Shown here piece after piece: positions 1 to 4,825 of a DNA stretch of 7,107 nt. The stretch lies in contig JACDAP010000623.1 of the NCBI GenBank assembly GCA_013695395.1, forward strand, positions 1 through 7,107. The letters run 5' to 3'. The notes beneath the pieces are model-generated. The model was not told where the DNA came from, searched no databases, and saw only the letters and a program-made list of their open reading frames with translations. Numbering within the stretch: the first letter of the stretch is position 1; each line of letters begins with the position of its first letter. Made by a program: the position numbers and the translations under genes. Source of the DNA: Solirubrobacterales bacterium (GTDB lineage Bacteria; Actinomycetota; Thermoleophilia; Solirubrobacterales; Solirubrobacteraceae).

Positions 1-1
1 G

Positions 2-148
2 GAGCTCGTCTGGGTCCACGTCGTGCTGGCGACCCTCACCTGGATCGGTCTTGTCCGCGCCTGGGCGCTGGCGGGCCCGCTCGACGGTCGGCCGGCCGGG
101 GTGCGCGAGCCCCTGGCGGCGCCGGAGCCCGTCGGCGTCAGCGCGTAG
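2..148 (+). CDS. C-terminal end of a membrane protein, possibly CtaA/COX15-like heme A synthase (partial)
   Basis: The frame is open from the window edge and ends at TAG 146-148, giving 48 residues. The visible part starts ELVWVHVVLATLTWIGLVRA, one hydrophobic membrane helix with an early histidine, followed by a short Pro/Gly/Arg-rich tail. A last helix with a His near its start and an LATLTW-like stretch fits my memory of CtaA/COX15 heme A synthases, where helix histidines bind heme, but one helix cannot prove the family. Any polytopic membrane protein remains possible. The stop is directly followed, with no spacer, by the stop of the convergent hicA remnant. The gene's start and most of its length lie outside the window. 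Confidence 0.45.
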   Translation, partial: ELVWVHVVLATLTWIGLVRAWALAGPLDGRPAGVREPLAAPEPVGVSA

Positions 149-374
149 TCAGAGCATGCGCCGCAGCTCGTCGCGATCGAGCGCCGCGTCGCGCAGGATG
201 CCGGCGAGCGTCCCGCGCTTGAGTTCACGGTGCAGGGGAACGACGAGGGCGATCGGGTGGTCATCGCGTTTTCAGGCGAACGTGACTCCCTCGCTGACGA
301 ACGACGGTCCAGCCCGCGGATTCGAGGGCGGCGATCAGCTGCGCGCCGGAGACGACCGGGAGGCGTTCGCTCAC
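149..374 (-). pseudogene. hicA: hicA-type mRNA interferase toxin gene, frameshifted
   Basis: HicA toxins are small dsRBD-fold ribonucleases that use a conserved histidine to cleave mRNA and are neutralised by HicB. The frame opens at GTG 374-372, overlapping the hicB stop as GTGA, which is classic translational coupling. It encodes an N-terminal half with GAQLIAALESAGWTVVRQRG followed by SHVRLK, including the catalytic His in the GSH motif. It then stops at TGA 257-255. The missing C-terminal half (HPIALVVPLHRELKRGTL onward, ending ...RRML) lies in another frame and ends at TGA 151-149. The full segment is 226 nt, one base more than 75 codons. Removing one A from the four-A run (plus-strand TTTT 269-272) restores a continuous HicA of about 74 residues. 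It is therefore a recent pseudogene, a sequencing error, or less likely a +1 frameshift product. Confidence 0.82.
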
Positions 375-586
375 GCGGGCAGCGGCAGGGTCCGGCGCAC
401 GACGCCCATCTCGAGCGAGCGCCCGTCCTCGCGCAGCCCCTCGACGTAGAGCTCGAGTGCTTCACGCGCGCTCTCGGTGGCCTCCTCGAGATCATCGCCC
501 TGCGTGTGCAGGCCGGGGAACTCGGGGGCGTAGACGTGGTACCCGCCCTCGGCTTGGGGCTCGAAGATGAACTCGACCTCGCTCAT
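371..586 (-). CDS. hicB: HicB-family antitoxin
   Basis: This 71-residue protein is the antitoxin partner of HicA; HicB proteins bind and block the toxin with a partial RNase-H-like fold. The pattern is typical: an N-terminal strand EVEFIFEPQ, then GGYHVYAPEFPGLHTQGDDL (residues 14-33), then a helix EEATESAREALELYVEGL (34-51). It lacks the extra C-terminal HTH or RHH domain seen in longer HicB proteins, so it may not bind DNA by itself. It precedes hicA and overlaps it by 4 nt. There is no clear Shine-Dalgarno sequence before ATG 586-584; instead a TAGCCT box lies 6 nt upstream, suggesting a leaderless transcript. With the toxin frame broken, this antitoxin may now be an orphan. Confidence 0.85.
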   Translation of the reverse strand: MSEVEFIFEPQAEGGYHVYAPEFPGLHTQGDDLEEATESAREALELYVEGLREDGRSLEMGVVRRTLPLPA

Positions 587-592
587 GGGTTC

Positions 593-598
593 AGGCTA
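593..598 (-). promoter_or_regulatory. putative -10 box for a leaderless hicB transcript
   Basis: Reading the minus strand, TAGCCT matches the actinobacterial -10 pattern TANNNT. Six bases (GAACCC) separate it from the hicB ATG, so transcription would start at or next to the start codon. No good -35 match is visible at normal spacing. The assignment rests on position and on the same arrangement before three other genes in the window. Confidence 0.35.
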
Positions 599-600
599 CC

Positions 601-636
601 TCAGCTCTCCGGCGGGACCTCGAGCATCTCGAGGAG
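601..636 (-). pseudogene. orphan 3' end of a STAS-domain gene
   Basis: On the minus strand this stretch reads LLEMLEVPPES followed by a stop at 603-601. The intact STAS gene ends LLEMLEVPPSG-stop at 1474-1472. Homology begins abruptly at base 636; on its right lies the cassette promoter region, with no further STAS sequence. It is 14 bp upstream of the hicB start, so the older layout was probably STAS gene directly followed by hicBA. I read it as the original 3' end of the STAS gene, displaced when the cassette at 637-1481 inserted. A remnant of a second STAS paralogue is the alternative. Confidence 0.6.
611..636. repeat. 26-bp direct repeat, left copy (possible attachment site)
   Basis: This segment is identical over 26 bp to 1482-1507, in the same orientation. 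Identity ends sharply on both sides: the next bases differ at 610 versus 1481 and at 637 versus 1508. Inside it is a perfect dyad, CCTCGAG-CAT-CTCGAGG (618-634), resembling the core of a recombination site, although it also encodes the LEMLE residues of the STAS protein. The two copies bracket the two-gene cassette. Confidence 0.85.
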
Positions 637-639
637 TGT

Positions 640-668
640 TTGCGAACAACCAACACTGTTGCTAGTCT
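640..668 (+). promoter_or_regulatory. putative promoter of the two-gene cassette
   Basis: A -35-like TTGCGA (640-645) and a -10-like TAGTCT (663-668) are separated by exactly 17 bp. The stretch is clearly more AT-rich than its surroundings. Eight bases separate the -10 box from GTG 677, so the transcript would start at or within a base or two of the start codon, a leaderless arrangement that agrees with the lack of any Shine-Dalgarno sequence there. Confidence 0.5.
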
Positions 669-676
669 GGCAACAG
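656..676. promoter_or_regulatory. 7-7-7 inverted repeat overlapping the -10 box, putative operator
   Basis: CTGTTGC (656-662) and GCAACAG (670-676) are perfect inverted 7-bp arms around a 7-bp centre that contains the -10 box TAGTCT. The right arm ends one base before the GTG start of the small gene. A dimeric repressor bound here would block RNA polymerase. The obvious candidate is the helix-turn-helix protein encoded by the second gene of the same cassette, by autoregulation as in many toxin-antitoxin operons. The repeat is seen directly; its role is inferred. Confidence 0.55.
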
Positions 677-889
677 GTGGCGCGGGTCCGGCACAGCAAG
701 AAGGACATCGAGCAGGCGCTTCGGGCCGCCGAGGCCCAGGGCTGGACCGTGACCCCGACGAAGGCCGGGCATCGCTGGGGCAAGGCCGAGTGCGGCAGCG
801 GCTGCGTCCTGTCGGTCTGGTCCACGCCGAAGAACCCGCAGAACCACGCCAAGCAGATGAGCCGGGCCGTCGCCCGCTGCCCCCACTAG
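677..889 (+). CDS. small HicA-like protein, first gene of the two-gene cassette
   Basis: This 70-residue basic protein has an N-terminal helix (SKKDIEQALRAAEAQGW, residues 7-23), then TVTPTKAGHRWGKAEC with a conserved-looking His32. Next come a C39-x3-C43 pair, a strand ending VLSVWSTPKNP (44-54) and a C-terminal helix NHAKQMSRAVARC (56-68). The order helix, GWTV strand, G-x-H turn, strands, helix matches HicA toxins. The neighbouring frameshifted HicA reads ALESAGWTVVRQRGSH, where this protein reads ALRAAEAQGWTVTPTKAGH. I infer a divergent HicA-type RNA-binding or RNase fold, with His32 as the possible catalytic residue. I recall similar small proteins paired with HTH proteins in other bacteria, without an assigned function. 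GTG 677 is chosen because the promoter and operator end directly before it; no upstream start has an RBS. The gene is 12 bp upstream of its partner. Its function is not established. Confidence 0.72.
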   Translation: MARVRHSKKDIEQALRAAEAQGWTVTPTKAGHRWGKAECGSGCVLSVWSTPKNPQNHAKQMSRAVARCPH

Positions 890-891
890 CC

Positions 892-895
892 GGAG
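892..895 (+). promoter_or_regulatory. ribosome binding site of the HTH gene
   Basis: GGAG lies 6 nt before ATG 902 in the 12-bp gap between the two cassette genes. It fixes this start and indicates one transcript for both genes, with the second gene translated by normal initiation. Confidence 0.55.
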
Positions 896-901
896 ACCAC
901 G

Positions 902-1417
902 ATGACCGAGCACACCTTCCGCCTCACCCTGACCGCCGACCCCGAGCCGCACCTCGATGAGCTGTTCGAGGCCGGCTGTGACGACGCGCTCTTCGGCGCC
1001 GTCGACCACGTCCACTACGCCGAGTTCGACCGTGAAGGGCTCACGCTCGCCGACGCCGTCCTCTCCGCCATCTCAGACCTCGAGAGCGTCCCGAGCCTCC
1101 AGGTCCGTCACGTCGAACCCGACGACCTCGTCACCATCGGCGAGATCGCCGACCGGCTCGGCCGCACCCGCGAGAGCGTCCGCCTGCTCGTCACCGGTCA
1201 GCGGGGGCCGGGCAGCTTCCCGCCCCCCGCCGCCCGGACCACCACCCGGAACCGCCTCTGGCACTGGACCGACGTCCAGCACTGGCACGACCGCGACGCG
1301 GACACCGCCCGCGACGCCGACACGATCGCCGCGCTCAATGCGGCACTGGAACTCCGAGCACGCACGCACACGCTCGACCCCGGACGTCGTCAGCAGCTCA
1401 ACGCGCTCGCCGGCTGA
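902..1417 (+). CDS. helix-turn-helix protein with an N-terminal alpha/beta domain, partner of the HicA-like protein
   Basis: The 171-residue product has three parts. Residues 5-72 look like a small alpha/beta domain: strand TFRLTLTA, helix HLDELFEAGCDD, strand VHYAEFDRE, helix TLADAVLSAISDLESV, strand LQVRHV. Residues 76-128 form a MerR/AlpA/excisionase-like winged HTH: LVTIGEIADRLGRTRESVRL, then RGPGSFPPP and RLWHWTDVQHW, the wing pattern of that fold. The rest (129-171) is charged and Ala-rich, probably helical. An HTH protein co-transcribed with a HicA-like small protein suggests an antitoxin/repressor, its HTH binding the 656-676 inverted repeat and its N-terminal domain binding the partner. 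Excisionase-like control of cassette mobility is another option. This is not a HicB by sequence, so the pairing would be unusual. The domain reading is moderately secure; the role is inference. Confidence 0.68.
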   Translation: MTEHTFRLTLTADPEPHLDELFEAGCDDALFGAVDHVHYAEFDREGLTLADAVLSAISDLESVPSLQVRHVEPDDLVTIGEIADRLGRTRESVRLLVTGQRGPGSFPPPAARTTTRNRLWHWTDVQHWHDRDADTARDADTIAALNAALELRARTHTLDPGRRQQLNALAG

Positions 1418-1471
1418 ACACGGTTCGCCAAGCGGAGAAGCATCGAACCATCCTCCTTCCTGCGGCGTGGC

Positions 1472-1810
1472 TCAACCGCTGGGCGGGACCTCGAGCATCT
1501 CGAGGAGCTCGTCGGTCCGGGTGATCCGGAAGATGCGATCGACCGGCTCGGGGCCACGGACCACGACGAAGTCGAACGGGCTCTCCTCCGCACGCTGGTG
1601 AAAGCGCAAGATCACCGCCAGGCCGGTCGAGTCCATGAACTCGAGGCCGCGCAGATCGAGGACGACGCGGCGGTCCTCCTCGGCGACCGCGTCCAGAGCC
1701 TCGGTGAGCCGTGGGGTCGTGAAGAGGTCGAGCTCGCCGCCGAGGGTGACGAGCGTCAGGCCGTCACGTTCGTCAGTGGTGAGGGTGAACGTCGCCGGGG
1801 GGTCGACCAC
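1472..1810 (-). CDS. STAS-domain anti-sigma factor antagonist (SpoIIAA/RsbV type)
   Basis: The 112-residue protein is a single STAS domain that, unphosphorylated, binds a SpoIIAB/RsbW-type kinase and so frees a sigma factor or other target. Diagnostic parts are strand TLVTLGGELDLFTTPRLTEAL (19-39), RRVVLDLRGLEFMDSTGLAV (47-66) with the phosphorylatable Ser61 in DSTG, and the C-terminal DRIFRITRTDELLEML (91-106). GTG 1810-1808 is chosen because it lies 10 bp after the upstream ATPase stop and gives the usual family length; longer readings run into the ATPase gene. The last 26 coding bases before the final few codons are one copy of the direct repeat, so this 3' end may have been supplied by the inserted cassette. 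It is the kinase's expected antagonist, in the same operon. Confidence 0.88.
   Translation of the reverse strand: MVDPPATFTLTTDERDGLTLVTLGGELDLFTTPRLTEALDAVAEEDRRVVLDLRGLEFMDSTGLAVILRFHQRAEESPFDFVVVRGPEPVDRIFRITRTDELLEMLEVPPSG
1482..1507. repeat. 26-bp direct repeat, right copy (inside the STAS gene 3' end)
   Basis: It is identical to 611-636 and in the same orientation, with the same internal dyad (CCTCGAG-CAT-CTCGAGG, 1489-1505). Here it is in frame in the intact STAS gene, encoding LLEMLEVP. Only 7-8 codon positions are involved, so identity at every wobble base points to recent duplication rather than protein-level conservation. Confidence 0.85.
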
Positions 1811-1820
1811 GCCCGGCAGA

Positions 1821-2186
1821 CTACTCGCGCACGAGCTCGAACCAGACGTGCGTGCTGCCGTGGTGGACGCCCCAAGCGGTCGTGAGCTCGTCGACGACCA
1901 TGAGCCCGAGGCTTCCCGGGTCGTCGTCGGCCCGTCGGATCGCGGGCACGCCCTCGGTCCCCTGGTCGATGACCTTGCCGCGTACGTGCTCGTCCTCGCC
2001 GAGCTCCACCTCCACCCGGATGCTCTGGCGCGGCCCGTGCTCGACCGCGTTGGCAACCAGCTCGGAGACCACGAGCTGGACGTCCCGAAGGATGTCTGGC
2101 GGGAGGCCGAGGGCGAGCGCCCGGAGCGAGACTCGGGCCCGTGCGGGGGCGCGTGCGTCGGGGGCGAGGGTCACGGACAGGCGCAT
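1821..2186 (-). CDS. anti-sigma regulatory factor, HATPase_c_2 serine kinase (SpoIIAB/RsbW type)
   Basis: The 121-residue protein has the GHKL ATPase boxes of anti-sigma kinases. The N-box is SELVANAVEHG (41-51, with E42 and N46). The G1 box is VIDQGTEG (72-79, D74, with an extra residue compared with the usual DxGxG). The G2 region is GSLGLMVVDELTTAWGV (91-107). Such proteins hold a sigma factor inactive and phosphorylate the STAS antagonist on Ser or Thr. The cognate STAS gene follows 10 bp downstream. No sigma factor or PP2C phosphatase gene is in the window, so the target must be elsewhere. ATG 2186 is used; only weak purine-rich sequence precedes it, and no longer frame is convincing. 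Confidence 0.87.
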   Translation of the reverse strand: MRLSVTLAPDARAPARARVSLRALALGLPPDILRDVQLVVSELVANAVEHGPRQSIRVEVELGEDEHVRGKVIDQGTEGVPAIRRADDDPGSLGLMVVDELTTAWGVHHGSTHVWFELVRE

Positions 2187-2260
2187 CGGTTGCTCTTGGC
2201 CGTGCCCTCGCCGCTCCTCCGTGAAGCATCGCGGACGAACGTCGGGGTGATCGCACGCGT

Positions 2261-2295
2261 GCGCCCGTCCCGCGGCACCGGCACGGGACGGGCGC
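2261..2295. terminator. strong GC hairpin between lon and the ATPase gene
   Basis: GCGCCCGTCCCG (2261-2272) pairs perfectly with CGGGACGGGCGC (2284-2295), a 12-bp stem around an 11-nt loop. It lies 45 bp after the lon stop and 74 bp before the ATPase start, both on the minus strand. No U-run follows on either strand, as is common for terminators in GC-rich actinobacteria. It most likely ends the lon transcript. Confidence 0.6.
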
Positions 2296-2340
2296 CGCAG
2301 CCCGCGGCGGGACGGAACCGCGACGGGCTGGGCGTGTGCC

Positions 2341-4752
2341 TCAGACGGCGACCGGCGCCGGCTCGAGCGCGACCTCGAGCACCTCGCCGATGGTCATCGC
2401 GGGGTGGAAGCGCATCGCGTCGCGCACGTCCTCCGGGACGTCGTCGAGGTCGCCGCGGTTGCGCTCCGGGAGGACCACGTCGGTCAGCCCGGCCGCGTGG
2501 GCGGCCAGCACCTTCTGCTTGATGCCCCCGATCGGGAGCACCCGGCCCTGGAGGGTCACCTCGCCGGTCATGCCGACGGTGTGGCGCACGGGGCGCCCGC
2601 TGAGCAGCGACGCGAGCGCCGTGATCATCGTGACGCCGGCGCTCGGCCCGTCCTTCGGGATCGCGCCCGCGGGGACGTGCACGTGAAACTCGCGGTCCTC
2701 GAACGCGCTCTCGGGGATCCCGAGCTCGTCGGCGTGGGCGCGCACGTAGGTGAGCGCGATCCGCGCGCTCTCCTTCATGACGTCGCCGAGCTGGCCGGTG
2801 AGCGTGAGCCCGCCGGTGGCGCCGGGCATCGCGGTGGCCTCGACGAAGAGCACGTCGCCGCCGGCTCCGGTGACCGCGAGGCCGGTGGCCACGCCGGGGA
2901 CGGCGGTGCGGGCCGCGGCCTCCTGCCAGACCTTCTGGCGGCCGAGCGCCTCGCGGATGAGCTCGAGATCCACGGTGATCGGCGTTTCGGCCTGCGACGG
3001 TCGCGAGCGACCGTCTTCGGACGACGTCACACCCGACGCCACCTTGGTCGCCGTCTTGCGCAGCAGCGTCCCGAGCTCGCGCTCGAGGCTCCGCACGCCC
3101 GCCTCGCGGGTGTACTCGGCGACGATCGTCTGCAGCAGCTCGTCGGTGATCGTCACCTCCTCCGCGTGCAGCCCGTTGCGGCGCAGCTGGCGCGGCCACA
3201 GGTAGTCCTTCGCGATCGCGGTCTTCTCCGCGGTCGTGTAGCCGTCGAAGCGGATGACCTCCATGCGGTCCAGCAGCGGGCCGGGAATCGTCTCGGCCTG
3301 GTTGGCCGTCGCGATGAAGACGACCTGGGAGAGGTCGAGTTCCACGTCGAGGTAGTGGTCGCGGAACGTCGAGTTCTGCGCCGGGTCGAGCACCTCGAGC
3401 AGCGCGCTCGACGGGTCCCCGCGCCAGTCGGCGCCGACCTTGTCGACCTCGTCGAGCAGGATCACCGGGTTCATCGTCCCCGCGTCGCGCAGGGCCCGGA
3501 CCAGACGGCCGGGGAGTGCTCCGATGTAGGTCCGGCGGTGGCCGCGGATCTCGGCCTCGTCACGCAGGCCGCCGAGCGACATGCGCACGAACTCGCGGCC
3601 CATCGCCTTGGCGATCGACTCGCCGATCGAGGTCTTGCCGGTGCCGGGCGGGCCGATCAGGGTGAGGATCGCGCCGGCCTTGGCGTCGCTGGTGACGTCG
3701 CGGCGGTCCGGGGTCGGCTTGCCGTCCCCGGACGGCGAAACCTCCTTCTCCGCGGAAGATGCACCCGCGTCGGACCGCGGTTCGGCCGGGCCACCGAAGC
3801 GCTCCTCCCGGAGCTTCTTCACCGCGACGTACTCGACGATGCGGTCCTTGACGTCCTCGAGGCCCGCGTGGTCGCCGTCGAGCACCTCGCGCGTGGCGAC
3901 CGGGTCGAGCGTCTCCTCGGAGACCTTGTCCCACGGCACCGCGACGACCCAGTCGAGGTAGGTGCGGATCATCTGACCCTCGCCACCCTCGCCCGCTCGC
4001 TCCAGGCGGGCGAGCTCGCGCTCGGCCTGCTCGCGTACCTTCTCGGGCATCCCGGAGGAGGCGATCTTCGTGCGGTACTCGTCGACGAACGAGGCGTCGT
4101 CCTCGCCGAGCTCCTTGCGGATCGAGTCCATCTGCTTGCGCAGGAGGTAGTCGCGCTGCTGCTTGTTCGTGCCCTCCTCGACGTCGTCGCGGATCTTGCG
4201 CCGGATCTGCAGCTGGGTGAGCCGCTCGCGCTGCATCTCGAGCGCCTTCTCGAGGCGCTCGGTCACGTCGAGCAGGCCGAGCAGCTCGCGCTTCTGCTCG
4301 AAGGTGAGGTCCGGGGCGTAGCCGCTCATGTCGGCCAGGGCGCCTGGCTCGGTGACCGCGCGCAGGAAGGCCGCCACGCGGCCGTCGTCGCCACGGAGCT
4401 CGAGAAGCTCCTCGACCACGGCGCGGTACTCGCGCTCGAGGTCGCGGGTGCGGCCGTCGACCGGGGTCTCGTCGGGGTGGGGGGTGACCTCGACGCGGAG
4501 CTCGCCGCGCAGGCCGGAGACGGCGGCACCGATCACGCCGCGGGAGACGCCCTCGAGGGAGGCGGCGCGGCCGCCGCCGGGCAGGCGCGGCCGGTCGGTG
4601 ACCTTCGCGATGGTGCCGACGGAGGCGTACTCGCCTTCGTGGCGGGGGACGAGCACGACCTGCTCGGCGTCACCGACGTCGATCGGGAGCGTGACGTCCA
4701 TCGTGGGGAAGACGACGGTGTCGTCCAGCGGGATGAGAAGGAAGTCGGCCAT
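2341..4752 (-). CDS. lon: ATP-dependent Lon protease
   Basis: The 803-residue protein is a complete cytoplasmic LonA, a hexameric ATP-dependent serine protease for damaged and regulatory proteins. In order: LON substrate-binding domain (about 1-190, starting MADFLLIPLDDTVVFPTM), coiled-coil region (about 175-255), and AAA+ module with Walker A GPPGTGKT (367-374), Walker B ILLDEVDK (431-438) and the TREAGVRSLERE helix (548-559). The protease domain has the Ser704-Lys747 dyad in KDGPSAG and IGGIKQK; their 43-residue spacing equals that of E. coli S679-K722. An insertion of about 39 residues (roughly 319-357), rich in Ser, Asp and Pro, sits between EYVAVKKLREERF and the Walker A strand, where E. 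coli Lon has only a short linker. A frame 11 codons longer exists, but ATG 4752-4750 is preferred because family alignment starts there and a TACCTT box sits 7 nt upstream. Confidence 0.97.
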   Translation of the reverse strand: MADFLLIPLDDTVVFPTMDVTLPIDVGDAEQVVLVPRHEGEYASVGTIAKVTDRPRLPGGGRAASLEGVSRGVIGAAVSGLRGELRVEVTPHPDETPVDGRTRDLEREYRAVVEELLELRGDDGRVAAFLRAVTEPGALADMSGYAPDLTFEQKRELLGLLDVTERLEKALEMQRERLTQLQIRRKIRDDVEEGTNKQQRDYLLRKQMDSIRKELGEDDASFVDEYRTKIASSGMPEKVREQAERELARLERAGEGGEGQMIRTYLDWVVAVPWDKVSEETLDPVATREVLDGDHAGLEDVKDRIVEYVAVKKLREERFGGPAEPRSDAGASSAEKEVSPSGDGKPTPDRRDVTSDAKAGAILTLIGPPGTGKTSIGESIAKAMGREFVRMSLGGLRDEAEIRGHRRTYIGALPGRLVRALRDAGTMNPVILLDEVDKVGADWRGDPSSALLEVLDPAQNSTFRDHYLDVELDLSQVVFIATANQAETIPGPLLDRMEVIRFDGYTTAEKTAIAKDYLWPRQLRRNGLHAEEVTITDELLQTIVAEYTREAGVRSLERELGTLLRKTATKVASGVTSSEDGRSRPSQAETPITVDLELIREALGRQKVWQEAAARTAVPGVATGLAVTGAGGDVLFVEATAMPGATGGLTLTGQLGDVMKESARIALTYVRAHADELGIPESAFEDREFHVHVPAGAIPKDGPSAGVTMITALASLLSGRPVRHTVGMTGEVTLQGRVLPIGGIKQKVLAAHAAGLTDVVLPERNRGDLDDVPEDVRDAMRFHPAMTIGEVLEVALEPAPVAV

Positions 4753-4759
4753 GCAGAGC

Positions 4760-4765
4760 AAGGTA
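4760..4765 (-). promoter_or_regulatory. putative -10 box for a leaderless lon transcript
   Basis: On the minus strand TACCTT fits TANNNT and lies 7 nt before the lon ATG, which would place the first transcribed base at the start codon. No Shine-Dalgarno sequence is present. The -35 region is poor; the HAIR-like element covers that position. Confidence 0.4.
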
Positions 4766-4773
4766 GCACGAGA

Positions 4774-4794
4774 TCTCAGTGGCAACCGCTCAAC
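4774..4794 (-). promoter_or_regulatory. HAIR-like (HspR) operator upstream of lon
   Basis: HspR, the actinobacterial heat-shock repressor, binds CTTGAGT-N7-ACTCAAG and is known to control lon in Streptomyces. Read on the minus strand, this site is GTTGAGC, exactly 7 bases, then ACTGAGA. That matches 9 of the 14 specified positions, with the correct spacer. It sits over the expected -35 region of lon, 22-42 bp before the ATG, where a repressor would act. The match is imperfect, so this is a candidate only. Confidence 0.4.
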
Positions 4795-4825
4795 TTACGA
4801 ATCGTGTGACATGGCGAACGGGTGA

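Larger units (their letters stand above)
637..1481 (+). mobile_element. putative two-gene cassette inserted in the 3' end of a STAS gene
   Basis: This 845-bp segment lies between perfect 26-bp direct repeats and carries a promoter, a putative operator and two plus-strand genes. Its neighbours (hicBA, STAS, ATPase) are all on the minus strand. One repeat copy completes the STAS gene and the other is an orphan STAS 3' end. That is the signature left when an integrative element enters a gene's 3' end and supplies a replacement end. No recombinase or transposase gene, and no terminal inverted repeat, is visible, so any integrase would act in trans or be lost. The boundaries are seen directly; mobility is inferred. 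Insertion by illegitimate recombination, or decay of a second STAS gene, could leave the same picture. Confidence 0.45.

Noticed and set aside
253..260. Programmed +1 frameshift at TGAC in hicA
   Set aside because: The stop context fits, but there is no upstream stimulatory Shine-Dalgarno-like element and the P-site codon is not a known slippery one. A simple one-base indel explains it better.
1422..1449. GGTTCG...CGAACC, resembling a tRNA T-arm or a small terminator after the HTH gene
   Set aside because: The loop is 16 nt, no other tRNA arms can be built around it, and six GC-rich base pairs are weak evidence for a terminator.
2366..2385. Sequence in the lon 3' end similar to the 26-bp direct repeat (CGACCTCGAGCACCTCG)
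   Set aside because: The similarity covers only part of the repeat and comes from a similar codon string (EVLEVA); it lacks the perfect dyad and sharp boundaries.
2171..3199. 342-codon minus-strand frame overlapping the 3' half of lon in another frame
   Set aside because: It is an Arg/Ala/Gly-rich shadow of lon and crosses the terminator hairpin.
2404..4809. 801-codon open frame on the plus strand opposite lon
   Set aside because: It is a mirror frame produced by the GC-rich third positions of lon. Its translation is low-complexity (Leu/Arg/Gly/His/Asp) with no recognisable domain, while the opposite strand encodes a complete Lon.
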